Below, in pieces: positions 54,259 to 62,147 of a stretch of DNA of 64,000 nt (its first letter is position 1; each line of letters opens with the position of its first letter). The stretch is taken from NCBI RefSeq assembly GCF_025137375.1, contig NZ_CP073720.1, positions 5,976,501 to 6,040,500 on the forward strand. Direction: 5' to 3'. The position numbers were made by a program, and so were the translations under genes. The notes beneath the pieces were generated by a model, which saw nothing but the letters and a program-made list of their open reading frames with translations, ran no database searches and was not told the DNA's origin. This DNA comes from Dactylosporangium fulvum (GTDB lineage Bacteria; Actinomycetota; Actinomycetes; Mycobacteriales; Micromonosporaceae).

Positions 54259-54750
54259 ATGCGGTTGACGTTCGAGGAGTTCCTGGCCGCCCGCCTGCCG
54301 GCGCTGACCCGGTACTCGACGGCCCTCGCCGGCGACCCGGACACTGGCGCGGACGTGCTCCAGGACGTCCTGGTCAAGGCCCAGCCTCGCTGGGCGCGTA
54401 TCGCCGCGGCGGACGAGCCCGAGGCGTACGTGCGCCGGATGGTCATCAACGAGCTCATCTCCACCCGTCGGCGGTTCCTCGCCCGGCTGCGGCGGGAGCG
54501 CGCCCACGTGCCGGAGCCCGTCGCCGACGGCACGGAACAGCGCGCCGACCGCGACGCCCTCGTCCAGCTCATCCGGGCACTGCCCACCCGGCAACGGATC
54601 GTGATCGTGCTGCGGTACTTCGAGGACATGGCCGACGCCGACATCGCCGCGCTGCTCGGCTGCAGCCCGGTCACCGTGCGCAGCCAGGCGTCCCGTGCCC
54701 TGGCCACCCTGCGCGGCATCGCCGCACCAAGTCTTCTGGAGGAACGATGA
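54259..54750 (+). CDS. SigE-family ECF-like RNA polymerase sigma factor
   Basis: A 163-residue sigma-70 of the actinobacterial SigE group. Region 2 contains LTRYSTALAGDPDTGADVLQDVLVK and PEAYVRRMVINELISTRRR. Region 4 has LPTRQRIVIVLRYFEDMADADIAALLGCSPVTVRSQASRAL (cited here only in outline: the helix-turn-helix is IAALLGCSPVTVRSQASRAL). The ATG at 54259 fits the family length; GTG 54250 is possible. Its stop overlaps the start of the next gene by four bases, so the membrane protein encoded there is its likely partner. Confidence 0.9.
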   Translation: MRLTFEEFLAARLPALTRYSTALAGDPDTGADVLQDVLVKAQPRWARIAAADEPEAYVRRMVINELISTRRRFLARLRRERAHVPEPVADGTEQRADRDALVQLIRALPTRQRIVIVLRYFEDMADADIAALLGCSPVTVRSQASRALATLRGIAAPSLLEER

Positions 54751-55757
54751 GCGACGCAGACGTGATCCGCGCGGCGATCGAAGCCATCGCCGACGATGCC
54801 CATTCGCCCCAGCACATCCGGGCCGCCCTCGACGCCCGGTCCCGTCACCACCGCCAGCGGCGCCTGCTGCTGCGGGTCGCCGGTGCCACCGCCACGGCCG
54901 GCGTGGCCGGCGCCGGCGGGTTCGCCGCGTACCGGCTGGCCCGTCCGGACGTCACCGCGTTCCCGGAGATCGCGGGCGGCCCGGGCGGCGGCTGGCTGCA
55001 GGCCGCGCCCCGGTGGCGGCCGGGGTGGCTGCCGGACGGCTTCGGCCTGACCGAACTCGGCGTCGTCGTCGACGGCAGCGGCGCGATCGTGGTGGGCCGG
55101 ACCTGGCGCCGCCCGCAGCGGGAGGGCGAGCCGCGGTCACCGTCCGTGTCGGTCACCACCGGCTGGTTGGAGCCGTACTCCGCGAAGAGCACCGAGGCCG
55201 GCGCCGACGGCGTCGACATCAACGGCACACCGGGCCGTCTGACGACGTACACCCCCGACGGCGGGGCCAGCGTGGTCTGGCAGCCGGCGGGCGAGCCGCG
55301 GCTGGAGGTGGGGGTGAGCTTCAACGACGTCGAACGGGCGCGCAGCGTCGCCCTGCGGGTCGCGCGGTCGCTGCGCCGCGACCCGGGCACGTTCACGATC
55401 GGGCCGCGGCCCGGCTGGCTGCCCGAACCGCTCGCCGACCAGCCGTGGCTGTACACGCTGCTCGCCGCCGACGGCACGTGGCTCCAGTCCGTGCTGATCC
55501 GCACCACGTCGGCCGAGGTGAGCCTGAACGCCGGCCCCGCCGTGGAGTCGCCCCTGGGCACCGAGGACACGGAGGAGTTCATGATCCGGCAGGCCCGGGC
55601 CCGGCGGTCGACACGGGGCACCGAGCTGTTCGCGGAGCAGCTCGACGACCGCAACGTCTTCGCCTACGCCTCGGTCGAGGGCATCGATCTCACCCGGATC
55701 GTCGAGGACTTCGACCTCGGCCCGGCGCCCGACATGACGTGGTACGGCAGCCGGTGA
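54747..55757 (+). CDS. Membrane-anchored protein coupled to the sigma factor
   Basis: A 336-residue protein. A ~35-residue cytoplasmic N-terminus precedes one transmembrane helix (about 39-62). The large extracytoplasmic part contains WRPGWLPDGFGLTELGVVV and a second PGWLPEPLADQPWLYTL unit, suggesting a duplicated domain. It lacks the zinc-binding motif of ZAS anti-sigma factors, but position and four-base overlap with the sigma gene suggest it modulates the sigma factor. GGAGGAACG precedes the ATG. Confidence 0.7.
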   Translation: MSDADVIRAAIEAIADDAHSPQHIRAALDARSRHHRQRRLLLRVAGATATAGVAGAGGFAAYRLARPDVTAFPEIAGGPGGGWLQAAPRWRPGWLPDGFGLTELGVVVDGSGAIVVGRTWRRPQREGEPRSPSVSVTTGWLEPYSAKSTEAGADGVDINGTPGRLTTYTPDGGASVVWQPAGEPRLEVGVSFNDVERARSVALRVARSLRRDPGTFTIGPRPGWLPEPLADQPWLYTLLAADGTWLQSVLIRTTSAEVSLNAGPAVESPLGTEDTEEFMIRQARARRSTRGTELFAEQLDDRNVFAYASVEGIDLTRIVEDFDLGPAPDMTWYGSR

Positions 55758-55854
55758 CCGGGTCAGCCGGTGCCGCGGCGAGCACGGTCAGGCTTCGCGG
55801 TCAGCAGCACGGCCAAGCTGACATCAGCCGAACGGCCATTCTTCACACAACTGT

Positions 55855-55882
55855 CACAGTGTTGCACTCATACAACACTGTG
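55855..55882. promoter_or_regulatory. Inverted repeat upstream of the pseudokinase gene
   Basis: CACAGTGTTG and CAACACTGTG form a perfect ten-base inverted repeat with an eight-base spacer in an AT-richer patch, about 90 bases before the pseudokinase start. It is a good operator candidate, or a target of the adjacent sigma factor system. Confidence 0.6.
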
Positions 55883-55972
55883 CCGCCGTTCCGGGCGGAA
55901 CTGGCGGCCTACCTGCATAATTGGAGCGACAAAACGGGGTGACCTGGCACAGACGGGGAGACGTCGGAGCTC

Positions 55973-57139
55973 ATGCTGCTGGAAGGCCGATACCGTCTGG
56001 TCCGGCAACTGAACGCCGGAGCGACGGCAGAGGTCTGGTCGGCCCACGACGAGCTGCTGCGCCGCCAGGTGGCGGTCCGCCTGCTGCGCGCCGACCGTGC
56101 GGACGCGGCGTCCCGGTTCCTCGACGCCGGCCGGCTCGGCGCCCGGCTCAGCCATTCGAACGTGGCCGCCGTCTACGACGTCGGCGTCACCGAGCTGCCC
56201 GGGCGCGGCCCGACGCCGTATGTCGTGATGGAATACGCCGAAGGCCGCCCGCTCACCGCGGACGTCCGCGACGGCCTGCAGGACTGGCGCGAGACCGCGC
56301 GGGTCGGCGCCGAGATGGCCGCCGCGCTCGCGTATGCGCACAGCCAGTGGGTGGCTCACGGCACGCTGGGCCCGGCCAAGGTGCTCCGCACCGACGTCGG
56401 CGTCAAGGTCATCGGCTTCGGCACCGACGTCGGCGTCGACCTGGACGCACCGACCCGCGACGTCCACGCCCTCGGCACCCTGCTCGCGGCGACGGCGCCG
56501 TCCGGCATCCCCGTGGAGCTGGACGAGCTGATGCGGCGCTGCCGGTTCCCGGATCCGGTGCAGCGGCCCGGCAGCGACGAGGCGGCGCTGATCCTCGCCC
56601 GGCTCGTCCAGGCCCACGTCGAGCCGCCGGCCCCGCTCGCCGCGACCACCCGGGTGCTGCGGCCGGTGCCCGCCGGCCCGCAGGCGGTGCCGCCCCGGCC
56701 GGCGCCGCGGCGTCCTCGGCAGCGGCGGAACTGGGCGTCCCGGGCGCTGCTGGTCACCGCCGTCGCCGGCGCCTCGCTGGTGACGGTCGTGGCCCTCGCG
56801 CAGGCGGCCCCGGGCGCGATCCCCTGGTTCGACCGGGCGCCGCAGCAGGCGGTCGTCCCGCCGCCGACCGACGACCCCGGGACCGGGACTCCCACCCGCC
56901 GTCCGTCGCCGGCCGGCTCGCCGAGCCCGACCCGTTCCACGCTGCCGCCGGTGACGACACCGCCGACCACGGCACCGCCGACCACCTCGGCGCCGGCGTC
57001 ACCGTCGGCATCGACGTCGGCCTCCGCATCGACGTCGGTCTCGCCGTTCGTGGAATCCGCGCCGGCCGACACACCGCCGCCGAGCCCGAGCACCGCCGGG
57101 GCACCGCTGACCGAGCCGTCGGCGTCCCCGTCCGGATGA
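55973..57139 (+). CDS. Membrane-anchored Ser/Thr pseudokinase with Pro/Thr/Ser-rich tail
   Basis: A 388-residue protein. Residues 1-215 follow the Hanks kinase fold of actinobacterial Pkn proteins: YRLVRQLNAGATAEVWSAHD (glycine loop region), HSNVAAVYDVG, PYVVMEYAEGRPL. The catalytic residues are gone: VAVR instead of VAVK (Arg36), HGTLGPAKVL instead of HRDLKPxNIL (129-138), and GFG instead of DFG (148-150). A basic juxtamembrane stretch, a transmembrane helix at about 257-279 and an outer proline/threonine/serine tail follow. It is probably a signalling scaffold or ligand sensor rather than an enzyme. GGAG lies close before the ATG. Confidence 0.85.
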   Translation: MLLEGRYRLVRQLNAGATAEVWSAHDELLRRQVAVRLLRADRADAASRFLDAGRLGARLSHSNVAAVYDVGVTELPGRGPTPYVVMEYAEGRPLTADVRDGLQDWRETARVGAEMAAALAYAHSQWVAHGTLGPAKVLRTDVGVKVIGFGTDVGVDLDAPTRDVHALGTLLAATAPSGIPVELDELMRRCRFPDPVQRPGSDEAALILARLVQAHVEPPAPLAATTRVLRPVPAGPQAVPPRPAPRRPRQRRNWASRALLVTAVAGASLVTVVALAQAAPGAIPWFDRAPQQAVVPPPTDDPGTGTPTRRPSPAGSPSPTRSTLPPVTTPPTTAPPTTSAPASPSASTSASASTSVSPFVESAPADTPPPSPSTAGAPLTEPSASPSG

Positions 57140-57140
57140 G

Positions 57141-57172
57141 CTGTCCGAGCTGACCACGAGCGGCCCGGACAG
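57141..57172. terminator. Weak hairpin between convergent genes
   Basis: CTGTCCG and CGGACAG pair over seven bases with an 18-base loop, directly after the pseudokinase stop and before the acetyltransferase stop. Confidence 0.4.
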
Positions 57173-57175
57173 GGC

Positions 57176-57724
57176 CTAAGCGTTCTTGTCGGCCTCGGAC
57201 GCCAGCAGCGACCACACCTCCAGGTCGTGGCGCACGCCGCGGTAGAGGTACTCCTCCCGCAGCACGCCGTCGAGGCGCATCCCGAGCCGGCGGGCGATGC
57301 TGCTGCTGGCGATGTTGTCGGGCCGGCACCGCCATTCGACGCGGTGCATGCCGCGGGTGTGCACCGCCCAGTCGACGAGCATCCGCACCGCCCGGGTCAC
57401 CAGGCCGCGTCCCTGCCCGGCCGGCTCCAGCCAGCAGCCCAGCTCGCAGTTGCCCGCCGCGGCGTCGAAGGAGACGAACATCGTGCCGCCGACGAGCGTG
57501 CCGTCGAGCCAGATGCCGTACAGGCGTCCGGCGTCACGGGCGGCGAGGTCCGCGTACCGCTGCAACGTCGCGCGGGCGGAGACCAGATCGGTGCTCACGG
57601 ACGCCCACGGCACCCACGGGTCCACGGTCTCCCGTGCGCGGTCCATGTGCGCGATGAACTCCTCGGCCTGCCACGGTTCGAGCGGGCGCAGCTCGGCTCC
57701 GTCGCCGAGCGGGACGTTGAACAT
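57176..57724 (-). CDS. GNAT acetyltransferase, RimJ/RimL type
   Basis: A 182-residue N-acetyltransferase. ELRPLEPWQAEEFIAHMDRA is the N-terminal strand-helix, ELGCWLEPAGQGRGLVTRAV carries the acetyl-CoA pyrophosphate loop (QGRGL), and HRVEWRCRPDNIASSSIARRLG the C-terminal part. RimJ/RimL relatives acetylate ribosomal proteins or small molecules. ATG 57724 is preceded by TAGCGT at seven bases and by GAGG at three, so leaderless or canonical initiation are both possible. Confidence 0.88.
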   Translation of the reverse strand: MFNVPLGDGAELRPLEPWQAEEFIAHMDRARETVDPWVPWASVSTDLVSARATLQRYADLAARDAGRLYGIWLDGTLVGGTMFVSFDAAAGNCELGCWLEPAGQGRGLVTRAVRMLVDWAVHTRGMHRVEWRCRPDNIASSSIARRLGMRLDGVLREEYLYRGVRHDLEVWSLLASEADKNA

Positions 57725-57748
57725 GATCCTCACGCTACAGCCGCGCGC

Positions 57749-57961
57749 CTACGTGTCGTCCAGCGAGGGCGCCGGCAGGTCGGGGCAGCGCATGGACGTC
57801 ACCGGCCACGGGGCGGCGGCGAGGTCGACCGGCCAGACCGGTGCCGGTGGCGGGGTCCGGCGCGGGACGGGGCGGCGATACTTGGTCGCGGCGGCGAGCC
57901 GCAGCCAGAACGCGGTGGTCACCTGCGCCGGAAGGGCCGGACGTGCGGCGTCGACGGTCAT
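57749..57961 (-). CDS. Small hypothetical protein, 70 residues
   Basis: Reads MTVDAARPALPAQVTTAFWL then a basic, proline-rich middle and the C-terminal PVTSMRCPDLPAPSLDDT. Composition is reasonable but no family is recognised. TACCGT lies eight bases before the ATG without a Shine-Dalgarno sequence, fitting the leaderless pattern common in this window. Confidence 0.45.
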   Translation of the reverse strand: MTVDAARPALPAQVTTAFWLRLAAATKYRRPVPRRTPPPAPVWPVDLAAAPWPVTSMRCPDLPAPSLDDT

Positions 57962-58069
57962 GGCACGCGACGGTACGGGCAGGCCACCGCGCCGGTGAAG
58001 ACCCGTTCGGGCAGAATGACGTCCCGCCGAGGCTGTACAGCTGATCACCGGCCCGGTAGAAACGGCCTG

Positions 58070-58969
58070 GTGAGACCGGACCGTGACCCGCTCGCCGGGG
58101 TCGGCGGGGTGCCCTGGGGCGAGCTGTACGGCTGCCGCGGCCCGGCGTCCCGCATGCCCGAGCTGTTGCGCGCGCTGCGCGATCCGCACCGGCCGGCCCG
58201 CGACCAGGCGTGCTCGGAGCTGTTCGACCAGCTGTACCACCAGGGCACCAGGTGGCAGGTCAGCGCCCCGGCGGTGCCCTTCCTCGTCGCCCTCGTCGAC
58301 GACCCGGCGACCCCCGATCGGGTGCGCCTGCTGCACCTGCTCGTCGCGGTGGGCATCGGCGACCACCGCGACGACCGGCTTCCCTTCGACGCCGACGCGA
58401 GCTACGCCGAGGCCGACGACATCACCGACGAGCAGCTCCCGCAGCTCATCCGGTGGCTCTACCGCGAGGACGACCGGCCGGAGGACGACGACCAGCCCTG
58501 CTACTGGACCAACGCCGCGCCCCACCGGTGGGCCCGCGACGCCTACCGGGCCCTGGCCGCACACGCCGCCACGGTCGCCGGCTGGGTGTACGACGCCGAC
58601 GACGAGCTCGCGGCCCGCGCCGCGGCGCTGCTGGCCTGGTTCCCGCCCGCCCCGGAATCGGTGGCCGCGCTCGTGGCGGTGGCGGACGGTCCGGCCCGGG
58701 CCAGCGCCAACCTCGCCCTGGCGCATCTGCCGGCCGACCACCCCCACATCGAACAGCGCCTCCGGCACGGCCTCGGCAGTCGTGATCCGCAGGTCGCGCT
58801 CACCGCGGCGATCGCCCTCGCCTACCGGCACGGCGGGCACCTCCCGGAACCGGCGCTCGAGCTGATCTTCGCCGCGGCGGACCATGACCGGCCGGTGCCG
58901 CCCGACGTCCCGGGCTGGGACAACCGCGCGCTGCGCGGGTTCGCGGCCATCGCGCTCGCCAGAGCCTGA
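58070..58969 (+). CDS. HEAT-repeat-like protein
   Basis: A 299-residue soluble protein built of helical pairs: SRMPELLRALRDPHRPARDQ, APAVPFLVALVDDPATPDRV, AARAAALLAWFPPAPESVAALVAVAD (outlined), RDPQVALTAAIALAYRHGGH. These resemble HEAT/armadillo repeats found in many actinomycete hypotheticals. An acidic insertion (YREDDRPEDDDQP) lies mid-protein. TAGAAA sits seven bases before the GTG with no ribosome site, suggesting a leaderless transcript. Protein-protein interaction is the likely role. Confidence 0.75.
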   Translation: MRPDRDPLAGVGGVPWGELYGCRGPASRMPELLRALRDPHRPARDQACSELFDQLYHQGTRWQVSAPAVPFLVALVDDPATPDRVRLLHLLVAVGIGDHRDDRLPFDADASYAEADDITDEQLPQLIRWLYREDDRPEDDDQPCYWTNAAPHRWARDAYRALAAHAATVAGWVYDADDELAARAAALLAWFPPAPESVAALVAVADGPARASANLALAHLPADHPHIEQRLRHGLGSRDPQVALTAAIALAYRHGGHLPEPALELIFAAADHDRPVPPDVPGWDNRALRGFAAIALARA

Positions 58970-58987
58970 AGCCGCCGGCGCGGGACC

Positions 58988-59653
58988 TCAGAGCCGTCGG
59001 CCCCGCCACAGCAGCCACGCCATGAGCAGCACCTCGCCGAGGAACGTGAACCCGGCGACCTCGGCGTCGTACCCCGCGACGAGCAGCTTGCCGAAGCTGT
59101 CGACCAGGTAGCCCAGCGCGGCGATCATCAGCAGCACGCCGATCGGGGCGGGGACGTAGCCGGACCGGAGCACCAGCCAGCCGACCGCGAACAGGTGGGC
59201 GCCGAACATGACCAGCGCGACGTCCCAGCCGTGCTGGAAGGCGGTCACCGCAGCCGACACGTCCCCGGGGTCACCGCCGGCCGGCGTGTTCGCGGCGGCG
59301 AGCAGGTTGCCCTGGGCGGTGAGGAAGGCGGCGGCGTAGCCGACCCGCAGCCACGCCGCGATCGTCGCGAGGCCGCGGTCGACGGGCGCCAGCAGCCCGT
59401 ACAACCCCCAGGCCACGACCACGTCGAGCACCGCGACGGCGGTGAAGCCGCAGGCGGACGCCCGGAAGAGCAGCTCGTCGCCGCGGATGTTGCGCGCGGT
59501 CTGCGCGGCGTCGCCGGCCACCACGAGGCTGTTGAGGACGGCGAAGCTGACACCGGCGAGCACGGTCATGGCGAGCAGGGCGGCCCCGGCGACGACGGCC
59601 GCCCTGCGCAACGGGATTTCCGGAGTCGTACGGGCAGTCGCGGCCGTCGTCAT
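58988..59653 (-). CDS. DUF4386 family membrane protein
   Basis: A 221-residue protein with about six transmembrane helices. NIRGDELLFRASACGFTAVAVLDVVVAWGLYGLL (outlined) and VALVMFGAHLFAVGWLVLRSGYVP are DUF4386 features, as is the late IAALGYLVDSFGKLL. Function unknown. The ATG overlaps the stop of the dehydrogenase by four bases; it is the last gene of the four-gene operon started by the small membrane protein. Confidence 0.85.
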   Translation of the reverse strand: MTTAATARTTPEIPLRRAAVVAGAALLAMTVLAGVSFAVLNSLVVAGDAAQTARNIRGDELLFRASACGFTAVAVLDVVVAWGLYGLLAPVDRGLATIAAWLRVGYAAAFLTAQGNLLAAANTPAGGDPGDVSAAVTAFQHGWDVALVMFGAHLFAVGWLVLRSGYVPAPIGVLLMIAALGYLVDSFGKLLVAGYDAEVAGFTFLGEVLLMAWLLWRGRRL

Positions 59654-60645
59654 CGCGGGTCCCCGGCCGTGACGGCCACGACGAGCTTGCCCGCGGGCCG
59701 GTTGCCGGTGAGGTGGCGGATCGCGTCGGGGGCGCCGGCGAGCGGGTAGGTGCGGTCGACGGCGGGCATGACGGCGCCGGCCTCGATCAGCCGGCGCAGC
59801 TCGTCGAGGTGCTCGGCGCGTTCCCGGCCGGTGAGGCCGCGCAGTCGCTGCCCGACGAACAGCGCCAGCAGCGGGGCGCGCAGCATCTGCCGGCTGTAGC
59901 CGCCCAGCAGCGGGCTCCCGTCGTACGCGCCGCCGACGAGCACCAGCGTCCCGCGTGGGGTCAGGACGCGCCGCAGCACCGACAGCGGGCGGTCCCCGCC
60001 GGTGTCGATCACGACGTCGTACCGTGCGCCGTCCCGGTCGATCCCGTCGCGGGTGTAGTCGACGACGTCGTCGGCGCCGAGGGAGCGCACCAGGTCCGCC
60101 TTCGGCGCGCTGCACACGGCGGTCACGTGCGCGCCGTACGCCTTCGCGAGCTGCACGACGTACGACCCGACGCCGCCCCCGGCGCCGATGACGAGCACGC
60201 GGTGTCCCGCCCGTACCGCACCGCTGTCCCGCACGGCCTGCAGCGCCGTCATGCCGGAGACGGGCACGGCGGCCGCCTGCTCGAACGACAGGTTGGCCGG
60301 CTTGAGCGCCAACCGCTGCTGCGGCGCGGCCGTGAACTCGGCGTAGGTGCCCCGCAGGGACGTGCCGTACACCTCGTCGCCGGGCCGGAACCGGGTCACC
60401 CCGGCGCCGACCGCGGCCACCACCCCGGCGAGGTCCCGGCCGCGCACCGCGACCTTCGGCCGGCGCAGCCCCATCGCGAGGCGCGCCAGGTACGGCCGGC
60501 CGGTCATGCAGATCCACACGCCCGGGTCGACGCCGGCGGCGCGCACCTGCACCAGCACTTCCCCGGCGCCCGCCGTGGGCACGTCGATGTCGCGGAGCCC
60601 GAGCACGTCGGCCGGGCCGTACCGGTCCTGAGCGATCGCTTTCAC
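59650..60645 (-). CDS. NAD(P)-dependent MDR-family dehydrogenase/quinone oxidoreductase
   Basis: A 331-residue medium-chain reductase. The N-terminal GroES-like domain has VLVQVRAAGVDPGVWICMTG and GRDLAGVVAAVGAGVTRFRPGD; the Rossmann motif is VLVIGAGGGVGSYVVQLAKA. It lacks the structural zinc cysteines, placing it with zeta-crystallin-like quinone reductases. GGGGAGGGG precedes the GTG start, which overlaps the XRE gene's stop by four bases. Substrate unknown. Confidence 0.9.
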   Translation of the reverse strand: MKAIAQDRYGPADVLGLRDIDVPTAGAGEVLVQVRAAGVDPGVWICMTGRPYLARLAMGLRRPKVAVRGRDLAGVVAAVGAGVTRFRPGDEVYGTSLRGTYAEFTAAPQQRLALKPANLSFEQAAAVPVSGMTALQAVRDSGAVRAGHRVLVIGAGGGVGSYVVQLAKAYGAHVTAVCSAPKADLVRSLGADDVVDYTRDGIDRDGARYDVVIDTGGDRPLSVLRRVLTPRGTLVLVGGAYDGSPLLGGYSRQMLRAPLLALFVGQRLRGLTGRERAEHLDELRRLIEAGAVMPAVDRTYPLAGAPDAIRHLTGNRPAGKLVVAVTAGDPR

Positions 60646-60872
60646 GTGGACCCCTCCCCTGGGTCTGGATACTGGAACACGTCGTCGAGCCGCACGCCGA
60701 ACACTTGGGCGATGCGGAAGGCCATCTCCAGCGACGGCGAATACCGCCCCTGCTCGATGGCGATGACGGTCTGCCGGGTGACGCCGATGCGTTCGGCGAG
60801 CTCCGCCTGGGTCATCTCGCCGCGCTCGAAGCGCAGCACCCGGATGCGGTTGGTGACGCGGGTCGGTTTCAC
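60642..60872 (-). CDS. Small XRE-family regulator
   Basis: A 76-residue protein that is essentially one helix-turn-helix domain: MTQAELAERIGVTRQTVIAI followed by EQGRYSPSLEMAFRIAQVFG and DDVFQYPD. This YozG-like type usually partners a small membrane protein encoded next to it, as here. The GTG at 60872 overlaps the membrane gene's stop by four bases; the preceding GTG (60875) is also possible. It probably autoregulates through the dyad at 61358-61381. Confidence 0.9.
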   Translation of the reverse strand: MKPTRVTNRIRVLRFERGEMTQAELAERIGVTRQTVIAIEQGRYSPSLEMAFRIAQVFGVRLDDVFQYPDPGEGST

Positions 60873-61297
60873 CACTGCGGGAAGCTCCCGCGGTACACGA
60901 TCACCTTCGTGACCGAGCCGAGGACGGCGGACAGCACGAAGCCCAGGTAGATGACGTTGGCGATCCAGAACCGGTCCCAGCCGGCCAGCGCCATGAGCAT
61001 CGCCGACACCGCGCCGATGACCACAAAGGACTGTCCGACGTGGTCGCCGAGCCGGCCGATCTCCTTGTCACGCTCGTCCTTGGCGCGTGACGCCCGCGGG
61101 TTCACCACGCCCATCGCGATCTCCGCGACGATCGACGTCACGATCGCCCCGCCGACCGTCCACAGCAGCGGGCCGGCGTAGGACACGTCGGCCAGTGCGC
61201 CGCCGCCGACCCGGCTCAGGACGACGGCCAGGTACACCGCATACGCCACCACGCTGACCACCAGCATGATCCAGGCGCGCTTCTCCTCGTGCGTCAC
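60869..61297 (-). CDS. Small membrane protein paired with the XRE regulator
   Basis: A 142-residue protein with four transmembrane helices (WIMLVVSVVAYAVYLAVVL; TVGGAIVTSIVAEIAMGVV; a helix around FVVIGAVSAMLMALAG; NVIYLGFVLSAVLGSVTKV) and a charged cytoplasmic loop SRAKDERDKEIGRLGD. This is the common partner of YozG-like XRE regulators. The GTG at 61297 has AAGGAG seven bases upstream and is preferred to ATG 61333, which has none. First gene of the operon. Confidence 0.8.
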   Translation of the reverse strand: MTHEEKRAWIMLVVSVVAYAVYLAVVLSRVGGGALADVSYAGPLLWTVGGAIVTSIVAEIAMGVVNPRASRAKDERDKEIGRLGDHVGQSFVVIGAVSAMLMALAGWDRFWIANVIYLGFVLSAVLGSVTKVIVYRGSFPQW

Positions 61298-61357
61298 GGC
61301 ACGCTCCTTGAGGATGTACAGAATCTTTGACATCCCGAAGGTAACACTTGCTTGACA

Positions 61358-61381
61358 CCATGTCTAGAAAACTTGACATGG
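61358..61381. promoter_or_regulatory. Dyad upstream of the XRE operon
   Basis: CCATGTC and GACATGG are perfect inverted repeats ten bases apart, and CTTGACA occurs twice (61351 and 61372) as direct repeats over the same AT-rich region. Likely XRE operator and promoter, about 60 bases before the first gene. Confidence 0.5.
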
Positions 61382-61390
61382 TCGAGCGCG

Positions 61391-62146
61391 CTACAGGGTG
61401 GCCCGGCGCATGGCCCGGGTGCCGAGCGCGAGGCCGGCCGCGGCGATCCCGGCCGCCGCCGCCAGCCCGTACACCACCTCGGCACTCCACACGTCACCGC
61501 GGAACAGCGCCCGTTCGGCGTCCACGACGTACGTCACCGGGTTGACCCGGGACAGCGCGCGCAGCCAGCCGGGTGCCGCCTCCGTCGGCAGCAGCACGCC
61601 GGCGATCAGCACGACCGGGAAGAGCACCACCTGCTGCACGCCGTAGAACAGCTCCTGTTGCCGCCGGGCGGCGATGGCGAGCGCGAACGCCAGCCCGCCG
61701 AGACCCGTGCCGAACGTGGCCAGCAGCACCAGCGCCGCGGCCAGGCCCACCGGATGCGGCCGCAGCCCGAACGGCAGCACCACGAGCACGATCAGCACCG
61801 CCTGGAGCAGCAGCGTGACGATCTCCTTGAGCGTCCGGCCGATCAGCATCGCGGTGCGGTTCAGCGGGGTCACCAGCATCCGCTCCAGCGAGCCGCCGGT
61901 CAGCTCGACGAGCAGCGAGTAGCCGGCGCCGGTGGTGCCGAACAGGGCCAGCATGACGAGGATGCCGGGCACGAACCACTCCCACGGCGTGCCGCCGCCG
62001 GTGCCGGGCATGCCGCTCAGCAAGGGACCGAACAGCAGCAGGAAGACCGCCGGTTCGGCCATCATGAACAGGATGCCGATCGGGTTGCGGAAGGTCGGCA
62101 TCATCTCGCGGGCGAAGACGGTGCCGGCGTCGGTGACGGGCTTCAT
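61391..62146 (-). CDS. ABC-2 type exporter permease
   Basis: A 251-residue DrrB-like permease with about six transmembrane helices: NPIGILFMMAEPAVFLLLFG at the start, WFVPGILVMLALFGTTGAGY, RMLVTPLNRTAMLIGRTLKE in the coupling region and LFPVVLIAGVLLPTEAAPGW late. It exports drugs or lipids with the ATPase encoded just upstream. AAGGAG precedes the ATG, which comes one base after the ATPase stop. Confidence 0.92.
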   Translation of the reverse strand: MKPVTDAGTVFAREMMPTFRNPIGILFMMAEPAVFLLLFGPLLSGMPGTGGGTPWEWFVPGILVMLALFGTTGAGYSLLVELTGGSLERMLVTPLNRTAMLIGRTLKEIVTLLLQAVLIVLVVLPFGLRPHPVGLAAALVLLATFGTGLGGLAFALAIAARRQQELFYGVQQVVLFPVVLIAGVLLPTEAAPGWLRALSRVNPVTYVVDAERALFRGDVWSAEVVYGLAAAAGIAAAGLALGTRAMRRATL

Positions 62147-62147
62147 G

